Assembly: GCF_018687715.1 (NCBI RefSeq)
Contig: NC_056753.1
Location: 13,150,501 to 13,214,500 of the forward strand
Direction of reading: 5' to 3'
Length of the DNA stretch: 64,000 bases
Origin: Carya illinoinensis
Taxonomy: Eukaryota > Streptophyta > Magnoliopsida > Fagales > Juglandaceae
Notes under the pieces: generated by a model
Seen by the model: only the letters and a program-made list of their open reading frames with translations
The model's database searches: none
Told to the model about the DNA's origin: nothing
Position numbers and translations under genes: made by a program
Shown here: positions 23,341-34,112 of the stretch, piece by piece
How positions within the stretch are numbered: the stretch's first letter is position 1
Layout of the letters: every line of letters starts with the position of its first letter

Positions 23341-23640
23341 CAGGTCCATGACGATCAACTAAAGCTAAAAAGTGAAAGTGAGCCAAAAAGAAAGAGAGAA
23401 AGTGAGATTAATCAAAAAAGAGAAAGTAAAAGTGAGGTTGAACGAAAAAAAAAAAAAGAGTGTGAATGAGATTGAGGAAGAAAGAAATAGTGAGACTGAA
23501 GAGGGGAGAGAGAGAAAAATCAGAGAGAAAAAAGATGAGGGTGAGGTTGAAACCTCAAGAAAAAAAGAGAGTAAAAAGAAAGAGGAGAGTGAAAAGAAAA
23601 GCAAGAGTGAAGAAGAAGTGAGTTTTTATTCTAAGGCAAG
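23341..23640 (+). pseudogene. Lys/Glu-rich linker of the Reina-like polyprotein
   Basis: Highly charged low-complexity stretch (runs of K, E, R and S) between protease and reverse transcriptase. Such linkers are usual in this element type. A length change in an A11 run near 23446 moves the frame, so the linker is read in two frames. On the DNA level it is a purine-rich tract. Confidence 0.7.
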
Positions 23641-24754
23641 CTTTTATACTAATGAATTTAATAACTCTTTGCCTAGTTTTATTGTTTCTTTGTTGCAGGG
23701 ATATAAGGTCATGATTCTTAGTTGAGTGTTTAGTGGATTGCCACTTATTAGAGAGATAGAGCAATACATTGATTTTGTGCCAGGTGCAACAATCCCTACC
23801 CGACCTTTCTTTGAAGAACATGAGTCCTTGGAGTACTTGAAGAGACAAGGTAAGTTGACTAGAATGCATGGCAAGTGGGAGGAATGTATTGAGACTTTTC
23901 CTCATGTAATCAAATACATACATGGAGAGGAAAATTTTGTGGTTCATACATTAGCAAGAAGGGATGTCCTTATCTTTAATTTACATGCAAAGTTATTGAG
24001 ATTTGAATATGAAAAGAAATTGCATGCTAATGATGATGACTTTGCTAGTGTGTATGGAACATATGAGGAAGCATCGTTTGGTAAGTTCTATAAACTAGAT
24101 TGGTACTTGTTTAGAGAGAAAAGACTTTGTGTGCCTACTAGGTTTATGCGTGAGTTGCTTGTGTGTGATAGACATGGAGGTAGTTTGTTGGGTAACTTGA
24201 GTGTGTTAAAGATTTTAGATGTGTTACACGAGCACTTTTGGGTGTATCATTTGCCATTCATTGATGTGTTGCATGAACGTTTGTGGTAGTATCATTTGTC
24301 ATTCATTGATGTGTTGTATGAACATTTGTGGGAATATTATTTGCATTCATCGAGGTTGCATATAATCGGAGTTATCATTTTGGTGTAAGGAAGACTCTAG
24401 ATGTAATTCATGAACGTTTATGGGAGTATCATTTGCCTTTCATTGACTTATTGCATGAACGTTTGCGGGAGTATTGTTTGCCTTTGTTAGAGTTTGCATG
24501 TAATAGGACCATGCATACTACCATTTTTTATTCTCATCTTGAAATTGTATATGGTTTTAGCATTGATGTTTTTGCTTGTTGACGACAGGAGTGGCTTGGA
24601 TAGACCTTTTCATATTCTTGAAAATTAATGATAATTCATATCAAGTGGATCTTCTAGGTAAGTACCATATTTCTACTACTTTCAATGTTTCTAATCTTTT
24701 TCCCTTTGGTCTAGGTGGACATTCAAGGTCGAATCCTTTTGAGGAGAAGGGGAA
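23641..24754 (+). pseudogene. Internally deleted pol of the Reina-like element (RT start fused to RNase H end, integrase pieces)
   Basis: After FYSKASFYTNEFNNSLPS the text gives the start of RT (FSGLPLIREIEQYIDFVPGA, IPTRPFFEEH). It then jumps to the RNase H/integrase junction (LEYLKRQGKLTRMHGKWEE, FPHVIKYIHGEENFVVHTLARR) and the integrase HHCC entry (FYKLDWYLFREKRLCVP, MRELLVCDRHGGSLLGN). The catalytic RT, most of RNase H and the integrase core are gone. Five copies of a 45-bp unit follow, then late integrase (FACNRTMHT, EIVYGF, KYHISTTFNVSNLFPF). The copy could only have moved with enzymes from elsewhere. Confidence 0.8.
24214..24482 (+). repeat. 45-bp coding repeat built from an integrase deletion junction
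   Basis: Units at about 24214, 24259, 24304, 24399 and 24444 translate to DVLHEHFWVYHLPFI-like 15-mers. The first half matches the integrase N-terminal LDVLHEHF motif and the second half the late integrase LPFIEFAYNR motif. The unit therefore seems to be a deletion junction that was then duplicated. A partial FIEVAYNRSYHFGVRKTL stretch separates units 3 and 4. Confidence 0.75.
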
Positions 24755-24793
24755 TGAGGGCATTTGACAGCTTTCTAATAACATGTGGAAACC

Positions 24794-24844
<51 letters not shown>

Positions 24845-25490
24845 TAAAGCTCACAAGATATGGGCTCCAAGGCAGACCAAGTCTTAAAGATCAATTACAA
24901 GATCAAGAGCTAAGAAGATCAAGGAAGTAATGCAAGGATTTGTGCAATCCAATTGGGATGAAGCTAGCAAGAGCCCAACACTCAAGATGGGCCTGAAAGA
25001 AGAAGAACCAGTTTTGATCCACTTGATCCAGGTTTTGGAAGACATGACTTAGAGATAGGGCTTGTTGTTGTTAAGGCTTTCAATTTGTTTAAAGGATTTT
25101 TATTATTAGTTTAAAATAAGTAGACTTGAGAATGCTTAGCCCACATATGTCTTATTTCTTATGAACCATGGTTTTCGGGAAGGCCTTGTATTTTGGCCAA
25201 GAGCTTATTTGGAAAGTTATTATATTATTTGAACTAGGGTTTTAGAAGTTACTATAGCTCAGCACTGTTCATGTTACAGTACCACGACACTATTCATACT
25301 ACAGTACCCGTGGCACTATTCACTTAGGATTTTTGCGAATTGTATATTTAAACCACTTATAGCCTCATTCGAGAAGATCAGACATTATTGAATTTTAATT
25401 GTGAGTTGAGTTTACTCCTCTTGTTTTTTATTGAATTTTTGAACTTATCAAAGGTAAATCACAACTTTTGTGGCGTTCCTCCTTGTAATC
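24755..25490 (+). mobile_element. 3' LTR of the Reina-like element (3' truncated)
   Basis: Begins TGAGGGCATTTGACAGC directly after a purine-rich tract (GAGGAGAAGGGGAA, 24741-24754) that would prime plus-strand DNA. Collinear with 21103-21855 but ends near 25490 after CCTCCTTGTAAT, missing the last part. It contains a long A run and an ~80-bp segment absent from the 5' LTR. Confidence 0.8.
24798..24840 (+). repeat. Homopolymer A run (~43 bp) in the 3' LTR
   Basis: Uninterrupted A tract where the 5' LTR has only eight A. A local slippage expansion; the length may be unreliable in the assembly. Confidence 0.9.
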
Positions 25491-26115
25491 TCATATTTTT
25501 GTGAAAACATAGCGTAAACAACAAGAGTAGCCTTCAGAAACTCAGAAAATCTCATGTGTGCTTTCTAATTTAATTAAAATTCTTAGTGGCTTACTTAGGC
25601 TATAAACCTTGAAGTTAAAAATAAAAATATCAACTCCACTAATTTAACACATAAAACAAAGGGTTAAACATAGTCAAAACATGATTTAAACTCAAGAAAA
25701 TGCAAGGAAAGACATAATAGAAATTCTTTGCATACCCACATGGCGAAAATGAAAAACAAAGCAAATGAAAAATAGCGCATAAATTCCATTTTTACCTTCC
25801 CAAGCTATGGGTGCAAGCTTTTTGACTCTATCTACCCTTCCTCTACTTAGTTACCACCCAACTAAGACAAGTATTAGAGGAAAACAAGTGAGAAATCGAA
25901 AATAGAAGCCACTACATGTAACAGCATGCTAGAATGCAATGGTAAAATTTTTATTGGCTTTAGGAATCTTGTAAAAACCCTATAGTCTTCACGAATCAAC
26001 CCATCACATAGGTTTTAGTCTGTCTATATAGTTAGTGTTATCACTCACTATGGTGTTGGAGGTACAATTTTAATTATTTGAGATAGTTAGAAGTGTCATA
26101 ATGCGTTATGGTCTG
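25491..26115 (+). mobile_element. Old LTR-like sequence (family of 45398-48259), left part
   Basis: The part from about 25930 (GGCTTTAGGAATCTTGTAAAAACCC, then AGTTAGTGTTATCACTCACTATGGT) matches 46355-46530 within the LTR at 45398-48259. It is split by the solo LTR at 26116, and the match resumes at 28662 with CCATTAGACTCGGTGG. 25491-25930 is not classified. No genes. Confidence 0.6.
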
Positions 26116-28656
26116 TGTTGCGACTAAACTCTGACTCAAATTAATGAATCAAAAATTTAGTGCAGTTTTACGTGCAAGTATACAGGTGTTGTAGTATCTT
26201 ACAGGATCGAATCCACAGGGATTGACTTTTGTGATAAAGAAAATAAATTCAGACAATGAAACGAAATTACTAAAAGAAACGTACAATCGAATATAAAGAT
26301 ATGGAGAAAGACTAAGGTTTCAAGGATTCGTCTAATAATTTATGATATTGTTTCCAATTGATTTACTTCAATTAAACTAGAATAATGATTCCGTTTAATT
26401 GGAAAATTTAGCATTTAAGATCAAGAAAAACAGATGCTTATGATCGAGCGTGAACGATTGATGATTAAAATATTTACAAATCTATTTGAATACCACAGGG
26501 ATTCCTCAAGTATTTACTGTATTCGAAAATCACAATGAATCAAGACGAGTATATAGATAATCAAAATATCCAATAATAAAATTTTTCAATCGATCAAGCT
26601 CGCAAAATAGATTTTATGTGGATCCGGAAACAATATTTAAATCATTAAACTTCACCTCTCACCTTAGTATGAAAATTTAGCCAAACATATTTATTACAAG
26701 TACTATAGACATCACATAAATATTATTTATTAGGAAACTAAAATAAAACATAAGAAATATTAAGCAACAATTTAGAAACAACAAAATCTGAAATCCAATT
26801 GAAAAATAACTCCCCAGCGTCCGTAACGTAGACGAACAATGTAAAGCAGTAAAATTAAATTCCAAACCAGCCCCCAAGACCCTTGTTCTCTGTCTTGAAC
26901 CCCTTTAAAACGAGAAGTTACTGAGCCCCATAAAATCAATGAAACCGATCGATTAATGGGACTTCTCCACCGACACTTCTCCACTTCAGAAAATAAATCT
27001 TATCCCAACCGACTTCACCTCTCCATCGACAGAAAATTCTTTCACTCATACGTTCACATCCCATGTCAATGTCTCCATTTCTATTCAGCCAAATATCACA
27101 CGACACCTTGCTTTATCTTTAATCAATCGACTCTTACTTCTGCTAGAACTAAACACCACTCCTCTCACCCGTTCACTACCAACCAAAAGACCAACACCTC
27201 ACTCAACCCCACTTAATCATGCACCGATCGACTGCTTCTCTCATATCCAAAAGAATAAATCCAATGAAATCAGAACACCTATACTGCCAGCTTCTAATCC
27301 CACCGACTTTTTCCTTTCTACTCTAATCATGCACCGACTGCCTTCTTTCACTCACATCCAACTCTAATTCTCTCAATATCTCTCCACGTACCCCTCTCTT
27401 CTCACAATTCCAATCCGTATATTACACCTCAACCCCTACACGTCTCACCCTCTCTCCAACGTACCCCATGCAGCTCCAGAAAATTCATGCACTGATTGAC
27501 TCTTCAAAAGCAGCACCGACTCTACAGCAACTCCTTCTCTACTCACACAGTACCAACCGATTATGATCTCACCTCATGAACCGACTCACACAGTACCCTC
27601 TCTTCAAAAGCAGCTGGACACCTCTCTTTCAATTTGACTGACACTCCCTTCTTCAATTCCAATTCACTACTCCCTCGTTAACTCCCTCACTATAGATTTT
27701 CGTCCAAACCTTTCCTGCAAATCCTACCCCCACGTAACTCTCTCTTTCCCTTCCACCCCCCCAGCCAGTCTCACTCCAGCCAGGAGGGGGAAGCCCCTTC
27801 TCCTTTATGTCCAGCAACATATATATATATATATAGCTGCTTCTAGTCGTCCAAACTCCCTCCTCCAATCACAATTCCTTTTTCTTTCAATCACCACCGA
27901 TTTTCCTCTTCACTTCCCTTCAATCACGGCACCTCTCTTTCTTTACACACCAACCAACTAATATTCAACTCATGCACCGATTTCTCTCTTCAATTCAATC
28001 AAGCACCTATTTTCTCTCATACTCCTACACGTCTCCCTTGATTGAAAAATTAAACACGGCACTTCTCTACTCACCCACTCTCCTATCTCTTCTCTCCGTC
28101 CACTTTAGGTGCACCAACCTTCTTTCTTTTTTTATTTTTTATTTTTTTAGCCCACATGCCTTCACATTTCAGCTCCCTTTTTAGACTTTAATGTTGTACC
28201 TCCAAAAATTCTCAAGCCTCCGTGAGTTTCGTTCAACCATGAAGATCACATGCATCTTGAATAATCAAAGGAAGAAAATAACTACTGATTCTTCATTTTG
28301 TGTCTTCTTTTTCAGCTGCCAAATACGTCCTTCCTTCATGCATTTTTGATCAAAAGTTCCAACCAGATCTCATTTGAATTTTATTTAAACTGAAAATAAG
28401 AAGAAGAAAAATAACACTCAAAAATAAATTAACAGAAAAATAGATTATAAAAATAGACTATATATGTGAGGAAATATTGTCCCATTAACTCATAGTTATA
28501 AAATTAAGCATAAACATAATATTAATCAATTAAAAATCACAACTCGTATTTATGCTTATTAACTATTTTTTCATCTAAAACCAATAATAGTGTCACGAAG
28601 AATTTAAAATACATTGGTTTGAAATAGCTAAAACATGCAATATTTCAGCTCAATCA
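26116..28656 (-). mobile_element. Solo LTR, Athila-like family A
   Basis: 2541-bp LTR with TGTTGCG...CAATCA ends on the + strand, minus orientation, flanked by perfect 5-bp target duplications GTCTG (26111-26115 and 28657-28661). Its own 3' end (CCCTGTGGATTCGA, GATACTACAACACCTGTATACTTGC) matches the LTR end at 33680-33786, which is followed by an Athila-type primer site and gag-pol. No internal region is present. The C-rich stretch 26950-28190 has open frames on both strands that show no protein similarity. Confidence 0.9.
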
Positions 28657-29231
28657 GTCTGCGCCATTAGACTCGGTGGACTATTTAGGATTTCATGGCA
28701 CAATAACCCACTTTCATGTTTTTAGACAAAATACCTTTTAGAAACTGTGAATTTATTTTTAGGAGTACTTCGAGATTGAATTTTGGTAAATCACTTTCAC
28801 TATATATTCATGTGAATATTTAAGATTTTTTAGTACTATGTTTATTATGCACTTTTTTGGAGTGAATAGTAATCTCGATAAGTGCACCAAGTGCAATGTT
28901 TTTAAAAGTCATAATGTGGAATGTTCAAATTAGGTTAAAGACGTTTTATTTTGACACTTGGAAAGATCTTAGCAACACATGATGAATAGTATTAGACACT
29001 TTGCACCTTGAGAAACATTTGATGGATTTGTAGGAATCAAGGTGTAAGATTATATCACCTAAGTAAAAATCCTATTCCATCCAACCAATCAAATTGTATC
29101 AAACCAAAGATGATTTATACTCGAGTAAAACTCTATATGGTTGGAATCCAACTAAGAACCCAAAAGCATGGTTAAAACAGAAATCCTAAACAGTTTTATC
29201 CAAATCCTAAAGTTGACCTCAAAATCCTAAC
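28657..29231 (+). mobile_element. Old LTR-like sequence, right part after the solo LTR
   Basis: The first ~100 bp continue the match to 46535-46640. The remainder is AT-rich with no recognised feature up to the DNA element at 29232. Confidence 0.5.
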
Positions 29232-29655
29232 TAGGGGTGTACAGAAACCAATGCCACCGGTTGCCACCGATGGGAACAGACCGGCCGCGTCATGAATCAG
29301 CCGGAACCACCGGTGAACAAGTCGGCGTACAGTAGAATTTCTTCAAAACTGACCTACATCGGTTCGGCATTAGTTTGACCCTGGTTCAAATCGCTGAACC
29401 GGCTGATGTAATAAGTTATATATATTTTTTATTTATACCCTACTTAAATGACACCGTTTCACTTAGTAAGTGAAACTTAATAAGTCTATACCTTACTTAA
29501 TAAGTGAAACGGCGTCGTTTAACATATGAAGTTAAAAAAGAAAACTAAATGAAACGGCACTGTTTGGCTTAAGCCAAATGGTGCCGTTTCACTCTAGGGT
29601 TTAAACTCCCTTACCGACACTCCTTCTTCTCAGTTCTCTCAATTTTCATCATGCA

Positions 29656-29720
<65 letters not shown>

Positions 29721-30005
29721 GTACACAGCCATGCAGGGCCTCTCTCTCTCACTCTCAAATCGCACCTCTCGGCGTCATCTCTCTCTTTGTCTCTGACCCA
29801 GTCATTGTGGTGTCATCACTTGAAAATAGTCTCCATCGCCACCAAAGATGCCGATAAACCGATCGGAGTGATGCCGAAACCGATGTAGACGGTTTTCTCC
29901 CCTTTCAACGGCCGGTTTCAGTCGAGATTTACATGATTTTGAAGATATTAGTTCGGCTTCAGTTTTGGTCCAAAACCGAAACCGAATGGTCCGTTTTCAC
30001 CCCTA
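29232..30005 (+). mobile_element. hAT-like non-autonomous DNA transposon
   Basis: 774-bp element with imperfect terminal inverted repeats: TAGGGGTGTACAGAAACC at the left, and the reverse complement of the right end reads TAGGGGTGAAAACGGACC. Perfect 8-bp target duplications ATCCTAAC flank it (29224-29231 and 30006-30013). An 8-bp duplication and these ends fit the hAT superfamily. There is no transposase, so it depends on a partner. Internally it has a (CT)n run and several AACGGCGTCGTTT-like words in both orientations. Orientation is arbitrary. Confidence 0.85.
29659..29717 (+). repeat. (CT)n microsatellite inside the hAT-like element
   Basis: About 29 uninterrupted CT dinucleotides. Confidence 0.97.
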
Positions 30006-31988
30006 ATCCTAACTAAATCGGTTTCTAGTATTGTGTTTAATCGCTTAATTAAATTACTTTCACATATTATTAATTTTTTTAAATTTATATTAGAACATCA
30101 TTATACAACCTTTTTAACCTTGGATATTTTATTGGGTCAAGAGAAATTGGATTTGGGCTTGATAGTAACCCAAACCCTCTTAAAACCTCAAATTGAGGCC
30201 ATTCGGTTTAAGCCCATTAAGGCCCACGAAAGTGGCCACCTTGGCATTGCTTTTGGCTAAGGAATGTAATCCTCCACATGGCTGATTAGATATCTTCAAG
30301 AGGGCCTAGAAGATTCTATAAGGGAAAAGCTAAAGGGTCACCTCACTCTTCCAAGTCTACACTCTACCATTAGGAAATATCTTGGGCTGATTTTTATATA
30401 TTTTATTGGGTAAGAAAGGCCAACACTCAAGCTTCACTTCAACCCTATCTTCTTCCATATCTTGTGCAAGAAGCACCCCAGCCCACTTCCCAAGAAATTC
30501 ATCTTTCCTTTTTTAACTCTTGGGCAGCTTTTTGAACTCTTTTGCACCCTTTATTTGAAGCCTTTGTAATTATTTTCTCACAAAGTGTTGGTCATGAAAG
30601 TTGTTCCTTTTTTGGTCTAGTTTACATAGATAGCTTATTTGTTTCATTTGAAGATCTTTGGTCAAATGTTATTTAAACCCCAAAAAGGTCATTCTAGGCA
30701 ATAAACTGGAGAATATGTTATATTTTGGAGTTTTTGACCAAGCTAATGGATAGATCTTGGTTCGAGATTTTTATAGAGGATTTTTAACATGTATATGATT
30801 ATTAGTTGAGGATTTAGTGCATGATTAAAGGCTTTAATGAAATATTTTCGTAGATTTTGAACTTTGAAACTGGAAGAGGAAAAATAGTTTCTATTTTGAG
30901 AAAGTTTAGATCTATTGTGGTTTCAAACTGTTCCAATGGTTTTGATAATTTTATTGGAGGATTCTAAGCCTCTTATATACATGTTAAATGTTAGTTTGAA
31001 TATTATTTGATATTAATTTCAAAGATATGAAACTTTATACAAAGAGATATGAAACTTATAAGTTATGGATTAAAAGGTTGATCAAATCTAGTTAGAAACA
31101 AAAATCTATTTTTGAACGTAGAGAGAAACCGGAAAGTTCAAGTATGGTTTGAGTGATTTTGATGAATTTTGTTCATGATTCAAAAATATTTGTTCTTAAG
31201 AATACGTTATGAATATTTTGGAAGTAAGATTTGAGTTTTTTGAAGTTCTTGGAGATGGTTTGAAATAGATCAAATCATTTGATTCAAGGGTTTGTCTTCT
31301 TAGTTAAAAAGTTTGAATAATTTTTCTAAAAAGTTTGATGGTGATGATTAGCATATTTTTTTAGTGGGTGTTTTAAATATGTTACTAAACTTAGGATACG
31401 AAGATTTTTGTTGCAAAAATTTTGTTTGATAATGAGTTTTGAAATTAAAAGAATTGTAATAAAAGCCCGGGAAAAAGTCTATGCAAGTTTCAACTCCTAT
31501 AGAGTTTTTATGGTTGTGTTTAGTTTTAGATTTTTCTTATTTAATATTTGAGCTTAGGACAAAATTTACATGAGATATGAAAATTTTGGTATTTTTGGAG
31601 TTAGGATAAGGTTAAAAGAGTCACTTTCTCACATGTTGAGGGTAAAATGGTCAGTTTTCTATAAGTATGTATTTTTCCATATTTCTAATTGTTAGTGATT
31701 AAATTCTAACTTTTAAAAATCACTATTTTCTGTTCCTTGTGATCACGCTTGAATTTGCTTAGAAAACATGAAGACTGAGGTAAGTTAGCTTTTAACTTAT
31801 TATCAATTTAATGCGTATGTATGATGAGTAAATGAACTATAGTGTATGTATGATGTGTATGTATGTATGTATATTATCATATGTGCCATGCCAAGTCATT
31901 ACATATTCATCTATTACACAAAATTTATTCTATCACGAATTATTGATCTGTTACACAAGATATTTTATCACATATTGCTATATAGTGC
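30006..31988 (+). mobile_element. Old LTR-like AT-rich sequence, no genes
   Basis: No coding sequence. The last ~190 bp (from about 31800) match 4478-4549 plus 7384-7480, so this is another old copy of the LTR family ending GCGTCACA. The earlier part is AT-rich with long T and A stretches and is not otherwise classified. Confidence 0.45.
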
Positions 31989-32004
31989 AAGTATGTCAAG
32001 TATG

Positions 32005-33280
32005 TTAACCAAACGGCTCTACACTGAGGTAAGGGGCCGAGGACTGGTGACTCATACCTTCTCTAGAGAGAGAAGCTCTCGCCTCTCTCTAGAAAGCCAA
32101 ATAGAAAATCCTTCACAGAGGGAGGTGGGAGCCTTTTTTCACGTTCTTTTATTTTGTTTTACTTTTGTTTTCCTGCTTTTCTAGTTTATTCTGGTTGGGA
32201 TTGTGTTGGCTTTTGCATATAAAGGGTGCCGGATGCTCGTCTGGGCCGCTTTTGCAGAACAAAGGGAAGAGGAGACGGTGGGAGAGAGGTGGTGTGGGAT
32301 GGAGCTTGATGCTCTGTTTTGGTACGGGCGTTCATGGGTCGTTTGTGGATTTCTTGCTTCGAGGATCATTCAGTGGTCTTTCGGAGTAGTGGGTGGATGG
32401 AAAACGACGAGGAAGGAAGGCAAACGGTGAGGGAGATGGAGAAGTGATTCGAGGCAAGGTGGGGCTGCTCTGGTTATGGAACGAGTTGTGGGTTTTGGGT
32501 CTGAGCCGAGGATGGTGGTCCTTGGCCGGGGTGAGACGGCGTCCATGGAAGAGGTAGATGGCGACGGAGCTTGCTGCTCTGTTTTGGTGTGTGGTTTTAT
32601 GGGCTGCCTTCCCATGGTTGCCGTGTTTTCACCTGGGTCAGTGGCGCTTTCCATGCATCGTGGTGGAGCGGCCGGCTCGTGTGCAGGATGGATAACAGGG
32701 AAAGTAGGTGGCGGCGGGAGAAGGAAATGATGCAACCCTAACGGGTTGAATTGGGCTGGGCCCCCACGTGCACACAAGCTGGGTTTGGCTTGGGCTGGGC
32801 CCCCACGAGCACACAAGCCCATTATCAGTTTTTTTAAGTTTTTTTTTTTTAATCTGTATTAGGTTTTATAAATAATAAATAGGCTGGTGTCCCACTCCTT
32901 TTTGGAGGAATGTGGGTGTTTTGTCCTACTCCTCTTTTGGAGGAAGGTAGGTGTTGGTACTCTTCCTCCTTGGGAGGAGAGAGTGTGGATGTACTCCTCC
33001 TCCTTGGGAGGATGGAGCGTGGATGTACCTTTCTTCTTTGAAAGAAAGGTTGTTTTAGCTCTGTTTTGATAGAGCGCTTTCTCTTTTGACTGTTGTCAGG
33101 AGAGAAGGTGTAGAAGTTTAGACAATGTCCGTCACAAAGAAATCTGTTGACGGGGAAGCTCCTGAGCAGTTGCGTTAGTTGACTTATAGTCTGGTTCTCC
33201 TGTATTGATAAGTCACAGTTGTAACTTCGTTTATGAATGAATGCAATGAAGCATATTTTCATAAAAAAAAAAAAAAAAGA
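32005..33280 (+). mobile_element. Poly(A) retroposon of unknown origin with 16-bp target duplication
   Basis: 1276-bp insertion flanked by perfect 16-bp direct repeats AAGTATGTCAAGTATG (31989-32004 and 33281-33296) and ending in a poly(A) tail at about 33263-33280. These are marks of LINE-mediated insertion. I find no RT or other domain. GC-rich 32230-32770 has open frames on both strands without recognisable protein. The 3' region holds a hairpin array (32894-33058), and the last 70 bp look like an ordinary 3' UTR. It could be a processed transcript, or a LINE derivative that kept only its ends. Confidence 0.8.
32894..33058 (+). repeat. Five ~34-bp tandem units, each a small hairpin
   Basis: Units start at about 32894, 32928, 32959, 32993 and 33027. 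Each begins AC plus a pyrimidine arm (CTCC, CCTCC or CTTTC), a T-rich loop and the complementary purine arm (GGAG, GGAGG or GAAAG), then a GTGTGGATGT-like spacer. The fifth unit has both arms changed (CTTTC/GAAAG) and still pairs. Confidence 0.75.
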
Positions 33281-33324
33281 AAGTATGTCAAGTATGCCAG
33301 TTGTTACATGTAAGTCATGGTCAT

Positions 33325-33786
33325 GTGCTTGAAAAAATCCTTGTGATATTCAAATAAGTTTGTGAATGTTTTAACCATCAATCGTTCATGCTTAATCATT
33401 AGTGACTATTTTTCTTGACCTTAAATGCTAAATTCTCCAATTAAACAGAATCATTATTCTAGTTTAATTGAAGTAAATGGATTGGAAACAATATTCTAAA
33501 TTATTAGATGGATCCTCGAAATGTTAGTCGGTCTCTATATCAATTTATTTTATCATTTTAGTTTTATTGTGTTACTTTAAAAAATCTTTAACTTGATCAT
33601 TTTCTCTTCTATTTTATTGCACGTTCATTTTAGTAATTTCTTTTCATTGTTTGAGTTTATTTTTCTTATCATATAAGTCAGTCCCTATGGATTCGACCAT
33701 GTTAGGTACTACAACACCTGTATACTTACAGGTAAAACTGCTCTAAATTTTTGGTTAACTGGTTGAATCAAAGTTTAGGCACAACA
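33325..33786 (+). mobile_element. Athila-like element 1: 3' portion of its 5' LTR
   Basis: Homologous in + orientation to the last ~400 bp of the LTR at 26116-28656 (that copy is on the minus strand). It ends GGCACAACA at 33786, next to the primer site. The first ~2.1 kb of this LTR is absent here; an equivalent piece lies at 43283-45126 in the opposite orientation. Confidence 0.8.
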
Positions 33787-33792
33787 AGATTT

Positions 33793-33810
33793 TGGCACTA
33801 TTCCCGAGGA
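33793..33810 (+). other. Degenerate tRNA-Asp-type primer binding site
   Basis: TGGCACTATTCCCGAGGA, a mutated form of the TGGCGCCGTTGCCGGGGA site seen intact at 51479. Located 6 bp after the LTR end. Confidence 0.75.
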
Positions 33811-34112
33811 TTGCAACATTTGATATGATTTTTTTTAAGAAAAGAAAAAAAATTAATAGTAATCTTTTGCTAACTTTCTCTTATTTTTACAGGTACGATT
33901 TTGGTTATTTTGTAGGGAAAGGGATCAAGTAGCATTGCTTTATTCATAACATTTGGTAATCTTGTTCCATTCTTTTTTTTTTTTACTATTTTCTTGCTTG
34001 TTTTGCATTTAATTTTTAGAATAGAAGACTTTAGGTAGTGTATGCATTAATTAATTTTGAGACTTATCCATACCTTTCGGTGTTTTTGATTGTACTTGAG
34101 CCTCTATGATGA

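Noticed and set aside
23365..23604. Minus-strand Phe/Leu-rich ORF opposite the Lys/Glu-rich linker
   Set aside because: It is the mirror of the purine-rich linker of the Reina-like element, whose + strand is collinear with protease and pol.
32370..32822. 150-codon minus-strand ORF in the retroposon as a host gene exon
   Set aside because: No recognisable domain. The + strand is also open here because of GC richness, and the poly(A) tail puts the sense strand on +.
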